Origin: an uncultured Eubacteriales bacterium
GTDB taxonomy: Bacteria > Bacillota > Clostridia > Oscillospirales > Acutalibacteraceae
Assembly: GCA_934546985.1 (NCBI GenBank)
Contig: CAKTEE010000006.1
Location: 1-64,000, forward strand
Reading direction: 5' to 3'
Length of the DNA stretch: 64,000 nt
Each line of letters opens with the position of its first letter. Positions within the stretch are counted from its first letter, which is position 1. Below the pieces are notes generated by a model. It was given only the letters and a program-made list of their open reading frames with translations, had not been told where the DNA came from and did no database searches. Positions 42,763 through 51,082 of the stretch are shown piece by piece. The position numbers and the translations under genes were made by a program.

Positions 42763-43440
42763 TTACTGCCCCTCCCTATTGATATTTTTAAGAATAATCT
42801 CTTTTAAAATGCCGACAGACGTTTCAAAACAATTCCCTGTTGTATCCACTAAAACTGCATCCGGGGCAGGTTTTAGGGGGGCGGCGGCTCGGGAAGTATC
42901 CTGCCGGTCGCGTTCCACGAGTTCTGCAAGCACCGTTTCATAATCTGCTGAAATTCCCTTCATTTTCAATTCTTCAAACCGGCGCATCGCACGGTCCTCC
43001 GGAGCAGCTGTAAGAAAAATTTTAACCTGCGCTTCCGGAAGCACTACTGTGCCAATATCCCGTCCATCCATAATACAATTACTTTTTTTCGCAATATCTT
43101 TCTGAAGCTGAAAGAGAAACGCCCTGACGGCAGGAATCGCTGAAACAGCGGACGCCGCCATGGAAATTTCAGGCAAACGTATTGCTTTAGAAACATCTTC
43201 CCCATTTAAAATCACATGCTGTTCTCCATCAAAAAAAGTAAGGGAAAGGAATACTTCATTTAATACGGCGGCAACTGCAGCTTCTTCTTTTATATTGATA
43301 CCTTTTCGCACACAGTAAAGGCCAACTGCACGATATAGAGCGCCTGTATCCACATATACATACCCCAATTCCTTTGCAAGCTGACGGGAAATTGTACTTT
43401 TGCCTGCACCACCCGGGCCGTCAATCGCAATATTAATCAT
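42763..43440 (-). CDS. cmk: cytidylate kinase
   Basis: A 225-residue CMP/dCMP kinase. The P-loop is DGPGGAGKST near the start, the CMP-binding region is YVDTGALYRAVGLY, MDGRDIGTVVLP follows, and RRFEELK lies in the lid. Ribosome binding site GGAGG. First of the cmk-plsC-ispH/rpsA cluster. Distinct from the cytidylate-kinase-like protein at 21.9 kb. Confidence 0.97.
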   Translation of the reverse strand: MINIAIDGPGGAGKSTISRQLAKELGYVYVDTGALYRAVGLYCVRKGINIKEEAAVAAVLNEVFLSLTFFDGEQHVILNGEDVSKAIRLPEISMAASAVSAIPAVRAFLFQLQKDIAKKSNCIMDGRDIGTVVLPEAQVKIFLTAAPEDRAMRRFEELKMKGISADYETVLAELVERDRQDTSRAAAPLKPAPDAVLVDTTGNCFETSVGILKEIILKNINREGQ

Positions 43441-43482
43441 AGGAAACCTCCAACAATAAATTGAAATCCCTGATACAAAACC

Positions 43483-44712
43483 TCAAACAGATTCCCCTGC
43501 TAAATAGCCGGTAGAAAACGCGATCTGCAAATTATATCCGCCGGTATAAGCATCTACATCTATCACTTCTCCGGCAAAAAACAAACCGTTTACCAGTTTG
43601 GACTCCATAGTTTTCGGATTTATTTCTTTTACACAAACTCCGCCGAACGTTATAATTGCCTCTTCAATCGGCCGAAAATCAACAACAGTAATTTTGATAG
43701 ATTTTAACAATTCTGCCAAGCTGCGCCGCATTTCACGGCTTATTTGATTCACCTTTATTTCGGGGGAAATCCGAGAAAGCTTTACTACTACAGGAACCAT
43801 TTTTTTAGGCAGAAGCCCGTCCAGCGCATTGATAAAATTTTTATTGGCGTTTGTGGAAAAATCACGCTGCAAGCGTAAATCTAACTGTTCCAGCGTTAAA
43901 GCAGGTTTTAAATCCAGCCGGACTACATACCGTTCCGGCTTCATCTCCCTCATATGGCTGCTGGCACTTAAAATCAAAGGCCCGCTTACGCCAAAATGCG
44001 TAAACAGCATTTCTCCCATATCATTGAAAATCTCTTTTCCCGTTTGGACATCTATTACGGTAATCGACACGTTTTTCAGGGACAGACCTTGCAACTGAGA
44101 GCACCATCCCTCATGCACCACTAAAGGAACCAACGAGGGTTTTGGCGGAACAACAGTATGGCCTGCCTGCATCGCCAGCTGATATCCATCCCCTGTAGAA
44201 CCGGTTCCAGGATAAGACTTTCCTCCTGAAGCAATGATAACAGCATCAGCAAAAAAAATACGGCCATCTTCAGATTTAACCCCAATAATCTGGTTATTTT
44301 CAATCAGAAGGTCTGTAACGCGGGCATGATCTATTTTTGCACCGGAATGCTTTGCATAACGCACCAGTGCATCCACAACATCAACCGCTTTATCTGACTG
44401 CGGAAAGACCCGATTCCCTCTCTCTGTTTTAACAGGAACTCCCTGTTTCTCCATGAGAGCCATAATATCCTCTGGCGTAAAACGGGAAAACGCACTGTAC
44501 AAAAAACGCCCGTTACGGGGCACATTACGTATCAGACGGTCCAAATCTGCCGCATTTGTAATGTTGCAGCGTCCCTTACCGGTTATCATAACCTTACGAG
44601 CAGGGCGCGTATTGCGCTCCAGTACCAATACCTTCAACCCACGTGCCGCAGCCGTTCCTGCCGCAATTAAACCGGAAGCTCCCGCTCCCACAACGATTAC
44701 TTTATTTCTCAT
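43483..44712 (-). CDS. NAD(P)/FAD-dependent oxidoreductase, HI0933/BaiN family
   Basis: A 409-residue flavoprotein starting NKVIVVGAGASGLIAAGTA, the FAD-binding Rossmann motif. GKGRCNITN (family signature), GGKSYPGTGSTGDGY and the C-terminal FAGEVIDVDAYTGGYNLQ are present. The substrate is unknown; one family member (BaiN) acts on bile acids, but most are uncharacterised. ATG 44712 is chosen since the FAD motif starts immediately after it. It overlaps the RpiR regulator by 11 bases. Confidence 0.88.
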   Translation of the reverse strand: MRNKVIVVGAGASGLIAAGTAAARGLKVLVLERNTRPARKVMITGKGRCNITNAADLDRLIRNVPRNGRFLYSAFSRFTPEDIMALMEKQGVPVKTERGNRVFPQSDKAVDVVDALVRYAKHSGAKIDHARVTDLLIENNQIIGVKSEDGRIFFADAVIIASGGKSYPGTGSTGDGYQLAMQAGHTVVPPKPSLVPLVVHEGWCSQLQGLSLKNVSITVIDVQTGKEIFNDMGEMLFTHFGVSGPLILSASSHMREMKPERYVVRLDLKPALTLEQLDLRLQRDFSTNANKNFINALDGLLPKKMVPVVVKLSRISPEIKVNQISREMRRSLAELLKSIKITVVDFRPIEEAIITFGGVCVKEINPKTMESKLVNGLFFAGEVIDVDAYTGGYNLQIAFSTGYLAGESV

Positions 44713-45595
44713 GCGGACCGTTTTCCTCCGCTTTCTCATAAACTTGGTATTTATCCCATATGTTTTCAAGGTCTGAAAATGTATGCTGCACTTCTTCACG
44801 TTTCGACATGGTTGCACCAACAATCAGCGCATTAATTAAGCTGAGTGGTGCAACAAGAGAATCTACAAACGACGCCATGTCACTGCGTGCGATCAATAAA
44901 TGCGTTGCAAAACTGGCAATCGGTGATGACTGACTGTCCGTAAGCGCAATAATGGTCGCCTGCCTATCGCTTGCAAAACGCAGAGCATCCACCGTTTGTT
45001 TGGAATAACGCGGAAAACTAATAGCAATCAATACATCGTCTTTATTAATCCGAAACATTTGTTCAAAAATTTCACTGGAACTTGCTGTATCTACAAGAAC
45101 AACATTATCAAATACAAAATTAAAATAAAATGCCAGAAAACTTGCAAGTGCGGCCGAACTGCGCACCCCCAGAATATATATCCTGCTGGCATGATTAATT
45201 GCTTGCACTGCACAATTAAAATTGTCTCTTGACGTTTTTTCCAAAGTAGAGCGAATCATTTCTATATCACTGCTAAGAACACTGCCAACAATATCGCTGC
45301 CGTCCATACGGTCACTGGTAACTTCAATTCTCTGCACACTGGTCAGCTTGCTTCGTACCATCTCATGCAGCGCCTTTTGCAGCTGAGGATATCCATCATA
45401 CCCCAGTTCTGTTGCAAAACGGACAACTGTAGACTCGCTGACGCCCGCTGTAGCACCCAGCTTGGAAGCTGTCATGAAAGCCGCCTTATCATAATGCTCC
45501 ATAATATAATTGGCAATGAGTTTCTGGCCTTTGGAAAATTCTGAATACATTTTTTCGATTTTGCCAAGCAGAGATCTGTTCAATTCTATTACCAT
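44702..45595 (-). CDS. MurR/RpiR family transcriptional regulator
   Basis: About 297 residues. The N-terminal helix-turn-helix (about 38-58, ASKLGATAGVSESTVVRFATELG) is followed by a SIS sugar-phosphate-binding domain (about 120-250, with YILGVRSSAA and AISFPRYSKQT). Effector and targets unknown. ATG 45595 is preferred to the upstream alternative because the protein then has the family's normal length. Linked to the flavoprotein gene by overlap. Confidence 0.88.
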   Translation of the reverse strand: MVIELNRSLLGKIEKMYSEFSKGQKLIANYIMEHYDKAAFMTASKLGATAGVSESTVVRFATELGYDGYPQLQKALHEMVRSKLTSVQRIEVTSDRMDGSDIVGSVLSSDIEMIRSTLEKTSRDNFNCAVQAINHASRIYILGVRSSAALASFLAFYFNFVFDNVVLVDTASSSEIFEQMFRINKDDVLIAISFPRYSKQTVDALRFASDRQATIIALTDSQSSPIASFATHLLIARSDMASFVDSLVAPLSLINALIVGATMSKREEVQHTFSDLENIWDKYQVYEKAEENGPHEK

Positions 45596-45668
45596 CCTAT
45601 TCCCATTCAAACTGCCCAAAAGGCAACTGTCATTTTTATATCTTAGCCTTTTCATGACAAAAAATCAA

Positions 45669-45707
45669 GTAAAAAATGCAGGATTTATTAAAATACCCTG
45701 CATTTTT
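45669..45707 (-). terminator. terminator after the 46-residue membrane protein gene
   Basis: Minus strand: ATGCAGGG, loop, CCTGCAT, then TTTTTT. It separates the small gene from the RpiR regulator. Confidence 0.75.
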
Positions 45708-45735
45708 GGAAGAAATATTTCAGCTTTAACCCGGC

Positions 45736-45876
45736 TTATCCCCACTTATTTTTCTCTTTTAATAAAATATAGGCGCTGACCAATTCATTATACCGGTTTT
45801 GGTTCAAGAGGCAGCCAGTAAGCAGGCCAAACGCAGCTCCTGTAACCAATCCAGCCCCCATCCACAAATACCACAT
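45736..45876 (-). CDS. small membrane protein, 46 residues
   Basis: An intact short frame preceded by AAAGGAG 8 bases before the ATG and followed by its own terminator. The product begins MWYLWMGAGLVTGAAFGL, one transmembrane helix with Gly and Ala small-residue spacing (residues 3-24). A polar tail follows with NQNRYNELVSAYILLKEKN. No family recognised. Ribosome binding site, terminator and a plausible membrane topology make it a convincing gene that length cut-offs would miss. Confidence 0.7.
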   Translation of the reverse strand: MWYLWMGAGLVTGAAFGLLTGCLLNQNRYNELVSAYILLKEKNKWG

Positions 45877-45941
45877 GAAAAACACTCCTTTGCCGCTTTA
45901 TACATTTCCTTTAGTATTTCCATTCATACTGTCAATAAACA

Positions 45942-45981
45942 GAAACCCCTGTTACAGCATATGACAGCCAGTAACAGGAGG
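45942..45981 (-). terminator. terminator after pdaA
   Basis: Minus strand: CTCCTGTTAC and GTAACAGGGG arms around a 15-base loop, followed by TTTCTGTTT, 16 bases after the pdaA stop. Confidence 0.7.
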
Positions 45982-45996
45982 TTCCTGCTATTAAAA

Positions 45997-46803
45997 TTAA
46001 ACGCACAAATCATGCAGTGTGCCAAAGGTATATCCCTGTTCTTCCCATTTGGTTAAAAGTTCATCGAGAATATCCGCATTGGTCTTTGAGGTGCTATGTA
46101 AAAGTACTACGGCACCGGGATGAATGCGCGGAAGCAGTTTTTGGAACGCCTGCTCTTTTGTCGGCTGTTTGTCTACATACCAGTCTACATAAGCAAGGCT
46201 CCAAAATACGGTTTTATAGCCCAGCTGTTTTGCCTGCTCTAAATTGCTCGTGCTGTATTTTCCCTGCGGCGGCCGATAAAATTTTTCCATTTCCTGGCCT
46301 GTTGTTTGTTTATATAATGCCTCTAAAGATTCGATTTCCTTTTTAAACGCTTCAAAATCAGATATTTTGGACATATCCGGATGATGATATGTATGGTTTC
46401 CTACGATATGGCCTTCCGCCGCCATACGCTTTACCAGATCCGGTGAAGTTTCAATATAATTGCCTACAACAAAAAACGTTGCTTTGACGTTATGCTTTTT
46501 TAAAACGTCAAGAATTGCGGGAGTGTACCCGTTTTCATAACCTGCATCAAAGGTCAGATAAATTTGTTTTTGGGACGTATCCCCAACATAATAAGAATCA
46601 TATTTTTTTAAAAAATCCGCTGTTGCATTACCAATCGGCGTCTTGCCGTTTTCCTGAAAGCTCAACCCCCAGTTGGTATTGGCAGATACTGTGGCAATAC
46701 TGCCGCCGGCAGCAATTTGCCCGATTGCTATGGGTGCCGCAACCAATGCCAGACAGCATAACAGCGCGACCATGACATGCCGCTTTTTCAATACAAAAAC
46801 CAT
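45997..46803 (-). CDS. pdaA: delta-lactam-biosynthetic de-N-acetylase PdaA (polysaccharide deacetylase)
   Basis: About 268 residues: an N-terminal signal or anchor helix (about 12-30), then a NodB domain. NWGLSFQ, LKKYDSYYVGD and YLTFDAGYENGYT match PdaA of Bacillus closely, followed by the metal site NHTYHHPDMS, the YRPPQGKY motif, FWSLAYVDW and LLHSTSK. PdaA deacetylates muramic acid to make muramic delta-lactam of spore cortex. I chose ATG 46803 for its GGTGG ribosome binding site; ATG 46818 is an alternative. A forespore-type promoter precedes it. Confidence 0.88.
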   Translation of the reverse strand: MVFVLKKRHVMVALLCCLALVAAPIAIGQIAAGGSIATVSANTNWGLSFQENGKTPIGNATADFLKKYDSYYVGDTSQKQIYLTFDAGYENGYTPAILDVLKKHNVKATFFVVGNYIETSPDLVKRMAAEGHIVGNHTYHHPDMSKISDFEAFKKEIESLEALYKQTTGQEMEKFYRPPQGKYSTSNLEQAKQLGYKTVFWSLAYVDWYVDKQPTKEQAFQKLLPRIHPGAVVLLHSTSKTNADILDELLTKWEEQGYTFGTLHDLCV

Positions 46804-46838
46804 ACATACCACCGTCATTTCTCTTATTTTCTTTTTAA

Positions 46839-46868
46839 CTATATGGGGAAAAGAGAAAAAATATATCA
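46839..46868 (-). promoter_or_regulatory. candidate forespore (sigma-G/F-type) promoter of pdaA
   Basis: Minus strand: TGATAT (46868-46863), 17 bases, CATATAG (46845-46839), 36 bases before the start. Sigma-G/F promoters resemble TGNATA-N17-CATANTA. Inferred partly because Bacillus pdaA is forespore-expressed. Confidence 0.4.
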
Positions 46869-46983
46869 TATAGCGGCACAAAATGTTTTTTATTTATGGA
46901 ACCTTTCATGCCTGCCGTTGATGAAGGAAAGAAAACATGGTATACTATGGAACAGCATAAACTATCAACAGGAGGAGGAATTT

Positions 46984-47943
46984 ATGAACATCGTCGTATT
47001 GGATGGCTATACCACCAATCCGGGAGATTTATCCTGGGAATGGCTGAATAAACTGGGTCAAGCAAAAATTTATGACCGCACACCGGATGAACTGATTATT
47101 CCCCGTGCATCTAACTGCGAAATTATAATTACAAACAAAACCCCTTTAACTGCCGAAACACTTGCCCAACTGCCAAAATTAAAATATATCGGTCTTTTAT
47201 CCACCGGTTACAATATCGTTGACTGCGCTGAAGCTAAAAAACGCGGTATTCCCGTGAGCAATATTCCAGCTTACAGCACAAATGCAGTTGCACAGCTTGT
47301 TTTTTCCATGATACTGACGCTAACGAATCAAGTTTCTATTCACAGCAATGCTGTTCACAATGGAGAATGGTCTTCCTGTTCAGATTTTTGTTTCACAAAA
47401 GTTTCTTTAATGGAACTGAACCAAAAAAAAATCGGCATCATTGGTTACGGCAGTATTGGGCAAAAAGTTGCAAAAATAGCGGACGCTTTCGGGATGAATA
47501 TACTGATTTCTACGCCTCATCCTAAACAACTGCCTGCTCCCAAGGGAACACAATGGCTTACTACAGACGAGTTACTTGCCAATGCAGATATTGTAACACT
47601 TCATTGCCCTTTAACCCCAAAAACGCAAGGCATGGTTACCATAGACTTTTTAAAAAAAATGAAATCCAACGCCTTTCTCATTAATACTTCCCGCGGCGCT
47701 GTTGTCGACGAACAGGCATTGGCCTATGCTTTAAAACAGGGCATAATCGCCGGTGCAGGACTGGATGTATTAAATAAAGAACCGCCGGAAAAAGAAAATC
47801 CTCTGTTCGGTATACCGAACTGTATCATAACGCCGCACATTGCATGGGCGGCGAAAGAAACCAGACAACGGCTGATGAATATTGCAAAAGAAAATTTAAC
47901 ATCTTTTATTGCCGGCAAGCCTATCCATATTGTAAATCCATAA
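46984..47943 (+). CDS. D-2-hydroxyacid dehydrogenase, NAD-binding
   Basis: A 319-residue enzyme of the D-isomer-specific 2-hydroxyacid dehydrogenase family. The Rossmann motif is IGIIGYGSIGQKVA. Catalytic Arg is in NTSRGAVVDE, Glu in LDVLNKEPP and His in ITPHIAW. Closest by feel to glycerate/hydroxypyruvate dehydrogenases, but substrate is not readable. ATG 46984 has a strong AGGAGGAGG ribosome binding site; the much longer open frame upstream overlaps pdaA and is rejected. Stands alone on the plus strand. Confidence 0.88.
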   Translation: MNIVVLDGYTTNPGDLSWEWLNKLGQAKIYDRTPDELIIPRASNCEIIITNKTPLTAETLAQLPKLKYIGLLSTGYNIVDCAEAKKRGIPVSNIPAYSTNAVAQLVFSMILTLTNQVSIHSNAVHNGEWSSCSDFCFTKVSLMELNQKKIGIIGYGSIGQKVAKIADAFGMNILISTPHPKQLPAPKGTQWLTTDELLANADIVTLHCPLTPKTQGMVTIDFLKKMKSNAFLINTSRGAVVDEQALAYALKQGIIAGAGLDVLNKEPPEKENPLFGIPNCIITPHIAWAAKETRQRLMNIAKENLTSFIAGKPIHIVNP

Positions 47944-47948
47944 AAATA

Positions 47949-47995
47949 AACCAGCATTACGGAGAAAAGTTTTCTCATGCATGCTGGTTCTTTTA
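47949..47995 (+). terminator. terminator after the D-2-hydroxyacid dehydrogenase gene
   Basis: ACCAGCAT and ATGCTGGT arms with an inner AGAAAA/TTCTC pairing, then TCTTTTAT. Confidence 0.75.
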
Positions 47996-48007
47996 TCAAT
48001 AAGAAGA

Positions 48008-49021
48008 TTATTTATTTTGAATCCAGATTTGCTCCATTTCATGTTTATAAGGACGGCCCATTAAATTGGAAATCGCCTGTTTGGCCGATAAATCCTGATA
48101 CAATACCGCATAGCATTGCTCTACAATCGGCATTTCCACACCGGTTTTATCCGCAAGTTCTTTTGCAGTTTTAGCCGCATGGTATCCTTCAACAGTCATT
48201 CCAATCTCCTGTATCGCCTGTGCCGCAGTTTTTCCCTGCCCGATTAATATACCGGCCCTGCGGTTCCTGCTGTGCATACTGGTACAGGTAACAATTAAAT
48301 CCCCGATACCGGATAAACCTCCAAACGTCTCCGCACGTGCTCCGAGCGCTTCGCCTAAACGGGCAATTTCTGTAATGCCGCGCGTCATCAATGCGGCTTT
48401 GGTATTGTCGCCGAGTCCTAATCCATCGCATACGCCTGCACAAAGTGCAATGACATTTTTTAATGCGCCGCCAAGTTCAACGCCTGCAATATCAGAATTT
48501 GTATATATACGGAACGTTCCGGACGCAAACAGCTCCTGTACATATTCCGCAACGGGCATTTCCGCTGCCGCGGCTACTACTGTAGTAGGAATGCCTCGGG
48601 AAACTTCCTCCGCATGGGAAGGACCGGAAAGTACAGCCACTTTTGCTTCCGGAAGTTCCTCCTGTATTACTGCTGAAAGACGTTTCAAGGAGCCTTCCTC
48701 CAGCCCTTTAGAAACGTTCACAACCGTTATTCCGGCAGTTAAAAACGGTTTCAACAAACCTGCCGTCTGTCTTACCGCAAAGGACGGTACGGCCATTACT
48801 ATCAAATCAGCCGCATTGATACAAGAAAGGTCGCTTGTCAGACAGATGCTTTCCGGAATTGCCACGCCTGGCAGTAATTTTTTATTTTCACCATGTTTCT
48901 TGATTTCCTCAATTTCCTGAGGAAACTTCGACCAAAGCCACACCTCATGACCATTGCGGAACGCTGTAACGGCAAGGGCTGTTCCCCAGCCTCCGGAACC
49001 CAAAACCACGATTTTTGCCAT
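48008..49021 (-). CDS. gpsA: glycerol-3-phosphate dehydrogenase [NAD(P)+]
   Basis: A 337-residue enzyme making sn-glycerol-3-phosphate for phospholipids. It starts MAKIVVLGSGGWGTALA (nucleotide-binding motif), with ALKNVIALCAGVCDGLGLGDN containing the catalytic Lys and ITCTSMHSRNRR-like VTCTSMHSRNRR. ATG 49021 has AAGGAGG 10 bases ahead; the TTG at 49030 abuts it. Pairs with plsY, which uses its product, 5 bases upstream. Confidence 0.96.
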   Translation of the reverse strand: MAKIVVLGSGGWGTALAVTAFRNGHEVWLWSKFPQEIEEIKKHGENKKLLPGVAIPESICLTSDLSCINAADLIVMAVPSFAVRQTAGLLKPFLTAGITVVNVSKGLEEGSLKRLSAVIQEELPEAKVAVLSGPSHAEEVSRGIPTTVVAAAAEMPVAEYVQELFASGTFRIYTNSDIAGVELGGALKNVIALCAGVCDGLGLGDNTKAALMTRGITEIARLGEALGARAETFGGLSGIGDLIVTCTSMHSRNRRAGILIGQGKTAAQAIQEIGMTVEGYHAAKTAKELADKTGVEMPIVEQCYAVLYQDLSAKQAISNLMGRPYKHEMEQIWIQNK

Positions 49022-49026
49022 AAAAA

Positions 49027-49716
49027 TCAAGCCTCCTTATTTTTATGGAAAGATATTTTCCGTTCCTGACCATGCAGCAGCCTGATAATGTTGTCCTTAT
49101 GTTTTATGATAACAATAAGTCCAAATACAAACGCGATAGCAGTTACAATGAAACGCTGGTTTGTATATACAAAATGGTAAGGGCCTGATAAATCTGCCGC
49201 AGTCGGAGTAAGTTCACGGTACATAAACCACGTTGCAATAGGGAAAGTAACAGACGCAAGGACGGAACCCAAGGATACCCAGCGTGTTATCACGGTCGCT
49301 ATAGCAAAAACAGCCACTACCACCAGACAAATACGCCAGTCAATAAACAAAATCATTGTTGCGGAAACAAGAACGCCTTTGCCACCCTTGAATCCATAAT
49401 AACAAGGAAAAACATGGCCCATCAAACAGAAAAAACCTGCAAGGTAACAACCCAGTTCCACCAAAATCGGCTGACCTTGGCCAATCAGTAAATGCACAAA
49501 CAGGACAGACAGCGCCGCTTTCGCAAAATCTCCGGCAAACGTCAGGATTGCAGGCAATTTTCCGGCCGTTCGCAAAACATTGGTCATTCCCGCATTACCG
49601 CTGCCGTACCTGCGGATATCTTCTTTCATAAAAAGCTTGGTAAAAATAATAGAAAAACTCAGGCTGCCTAAAAGATAAGATACTACAGCAATCAAAATAA
49701 AGAAAAAAATATTCAT
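49027..49716 (-). CDS. plsY: glycerol-3-phosphate acyltransferase PlsY
   Basis: A 229-residue membrane acyltransferase transferring acyl from acyl-phosphate to glycerol-3-phosphate. Motifs YLLGSLSFSI (start), RRYGSGNAGMTNVLRT and the FKGGKGV motif are present, across about five helices. Order der-plsY-gpsA is typical of Firmicutes. Ribosome binding site GGAGG. Confidence 0.95.
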   Translation of the reverse strand: MNIFFFILIAVVSYLLGSLSFSIIFTKLFMKEDIRRYGSGNAGMTNVLRTAGKLPAILTFAGDFAKAALSVLFVHLLIGQGQPILVELGCYLAGFFCLMGHVFPCYYGFKGGKGVLVSATMILFIDWRICLVVVAVFAIATVITRWVSLGSVLASVTFPIATWFMYRELTPTAADLSGPYHFVYTNQRFIVTAIAFVFGLIVIIKHKDNIIRLLHGQERKISFHKNKEA

Positions 49717-49752
49717 CGGTCAAGCGCCTCCATCACAAACAGTTTCCAGTGA

Positions 49753-51078
49753 TTATTTTCCGTCTCCCCGTTCACGGATAACAAATTTTACAGGAGTCCC
49801 TTCGAGGCCGAAGGTTGCACGGATTTGGTTATCAAGATAACGCTGATAAGAAAAATGAAACAGCTCTGCGTTATTTACAAAAAAGACAAAGGTTGGCGGG
49901 CGCGTGGATGCCTGCGTCATATAATAAATTTTCAGCCGTTTGCCTTTATCTGTCGGCGGTTGTACACGTGCTGTAGCTTCCGCCAGAATATCATTCAGCT
50001 TACCAGTAGAAATTCGCATAGCATTCTGGCTGTCAACATATTTTATCAGTTCAAACAAGCGTTCTAACCGCTGCCCAGTTTTTGCAGAAATAAAAATAAT
50101 AGGAGCGTAAGACATAAATGAAAAATCATTCATGAGCTTTTTCCTCATGCGGTCCATGGTCTGACCGTCTTTCGCCACCGCGTCCCACTTATTAACTACA
50201 ATTATGCAGGCTTTTCCCTGTTCATGCGCCATACCTGCAACTTTTGAATCCTGTTCGGTAAAACCTTCTGTCCCATCAATCATAATAACACAAACATCCG
50301 CCCGTTCCACCGCCATTTGGGAACGCAGGATGCTATATCGTTCAATAGCATCATTCACTTTACTTTTTCTGCGCAAACCAGCAGTATCAATAAAAATAAA
50401 ATTACCATACTGGTTTTCAACAATCGTGTCTGTTGCATCACGGGTTGTTCCGGCAATGTCTGATACAATCATGCGCTGTGTTCCTGAAATCCGGTTAACC
50501 AAAGAGGATTTTCCTACATTCGGTCTGCCAACGACAGCAACACGAATGGTGCCGTCCTCTTCTTCCTCTTCAATATCCTCAGGTAAATATTTCAGTACTT
50601 CATCCAATAAATCTCCTGTACCGCTCCCATGCGCAGCGGAAACAGGAACAGGATCACCTAAACCAAGGTTATAAAATTCATAAAACTCAGGCGGGGGTGC
50701 ACCAATAGTATCACATTTATTAACACATAAAACGATCGGCTTCCCGCTTTTTTGAAGCATTGCTGCAACTTCCTCATCCGAAGCCACAACACCGCATTTC
50801 TGGTCTACAATAAAAACAATAACATCTGCACTTTCAATGGCAATCTGTGCCTGCTGGCGCATTTGAGACAGAATAACATCATTGGAATACGGTTCGATAC
50901 CCCCGGTATCCACCAATAGCATATGTTTTCCCAGCCATTCGCAGTCTCCATAAATTCTGTCGCGCGTTACACCCGGTTTATCATCTACGATAGACAGCCT
51001 TTTTCCAATCAATTTATTAAAAAGCGTCGATTTTCCCACATTCGGTCTGCCGACAATTGCAACCACAGGTCTTGCCAT
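49753..51078 (-). CDS. der: ribosome biogenesis GTPase Der (EngA)
   Basis: A 441-residue protein with two tandem GTPase domains and a C-terminal KH-like domain, needed for 50S assembly. Domain 1 has GRPNVGKSTLFNKL, DTGG and NKCD. Domain 2 (from about 180) has GRPNVGKSSLVNRI, DTAGLRRK and NKWD. The KH part follows from about 355. Four bases separate it from the DUF512 gene. Confidence 0.97.
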   Translation of the reverse strand: MARPVVAIVGRPNVGKSTLFNKLIGKRLSIVDDKPGVTRDRIYGDCEWLGKHMLLVDTGGIEPYSNDVILSQMRQQAQIAIESADVIVFIVDQKCGVVASDEEVAAMLQKSGKPIVLCVNKCDTIGAPPPEFYEFYNLGLGDPVPVSAAHGSGTGDLLDEVLKYLPEDIEEEEEDGTIRVAVVGRPNVGKSSLVNRISGTQRMIVSDIAGTTRDATDTIVENQYGNFIFIDTAGLRRKSKVNDAIERYSILRSQMAVERADVCVIMIDGTEGFTEQDSKVAGMAHEQGKACIIVVNKWDAVAKDGQTMDRMRKKLMNDFSFMSYAPIIFISAKTGQRLERLFELIKYVDSQNAMRISTGKLNDILAEATARVQPPTDKGKRLKIYYMTQASTRPPTFVFFVNNAELFHFSYQRYLDNQIRATFGLEGTPVKFVIRERGDGK

Positions 51079-51082
51079 ATTT

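Noticed and set aside
46777..46983. Upstream extension of the D-2-hydroxyacid dehydrogenase frame
   Set aside because: It overlaps the pdaA 5' end on the other strand and lacks a ribosome binding site, while ATG 46984 has AGGAGGAGG.
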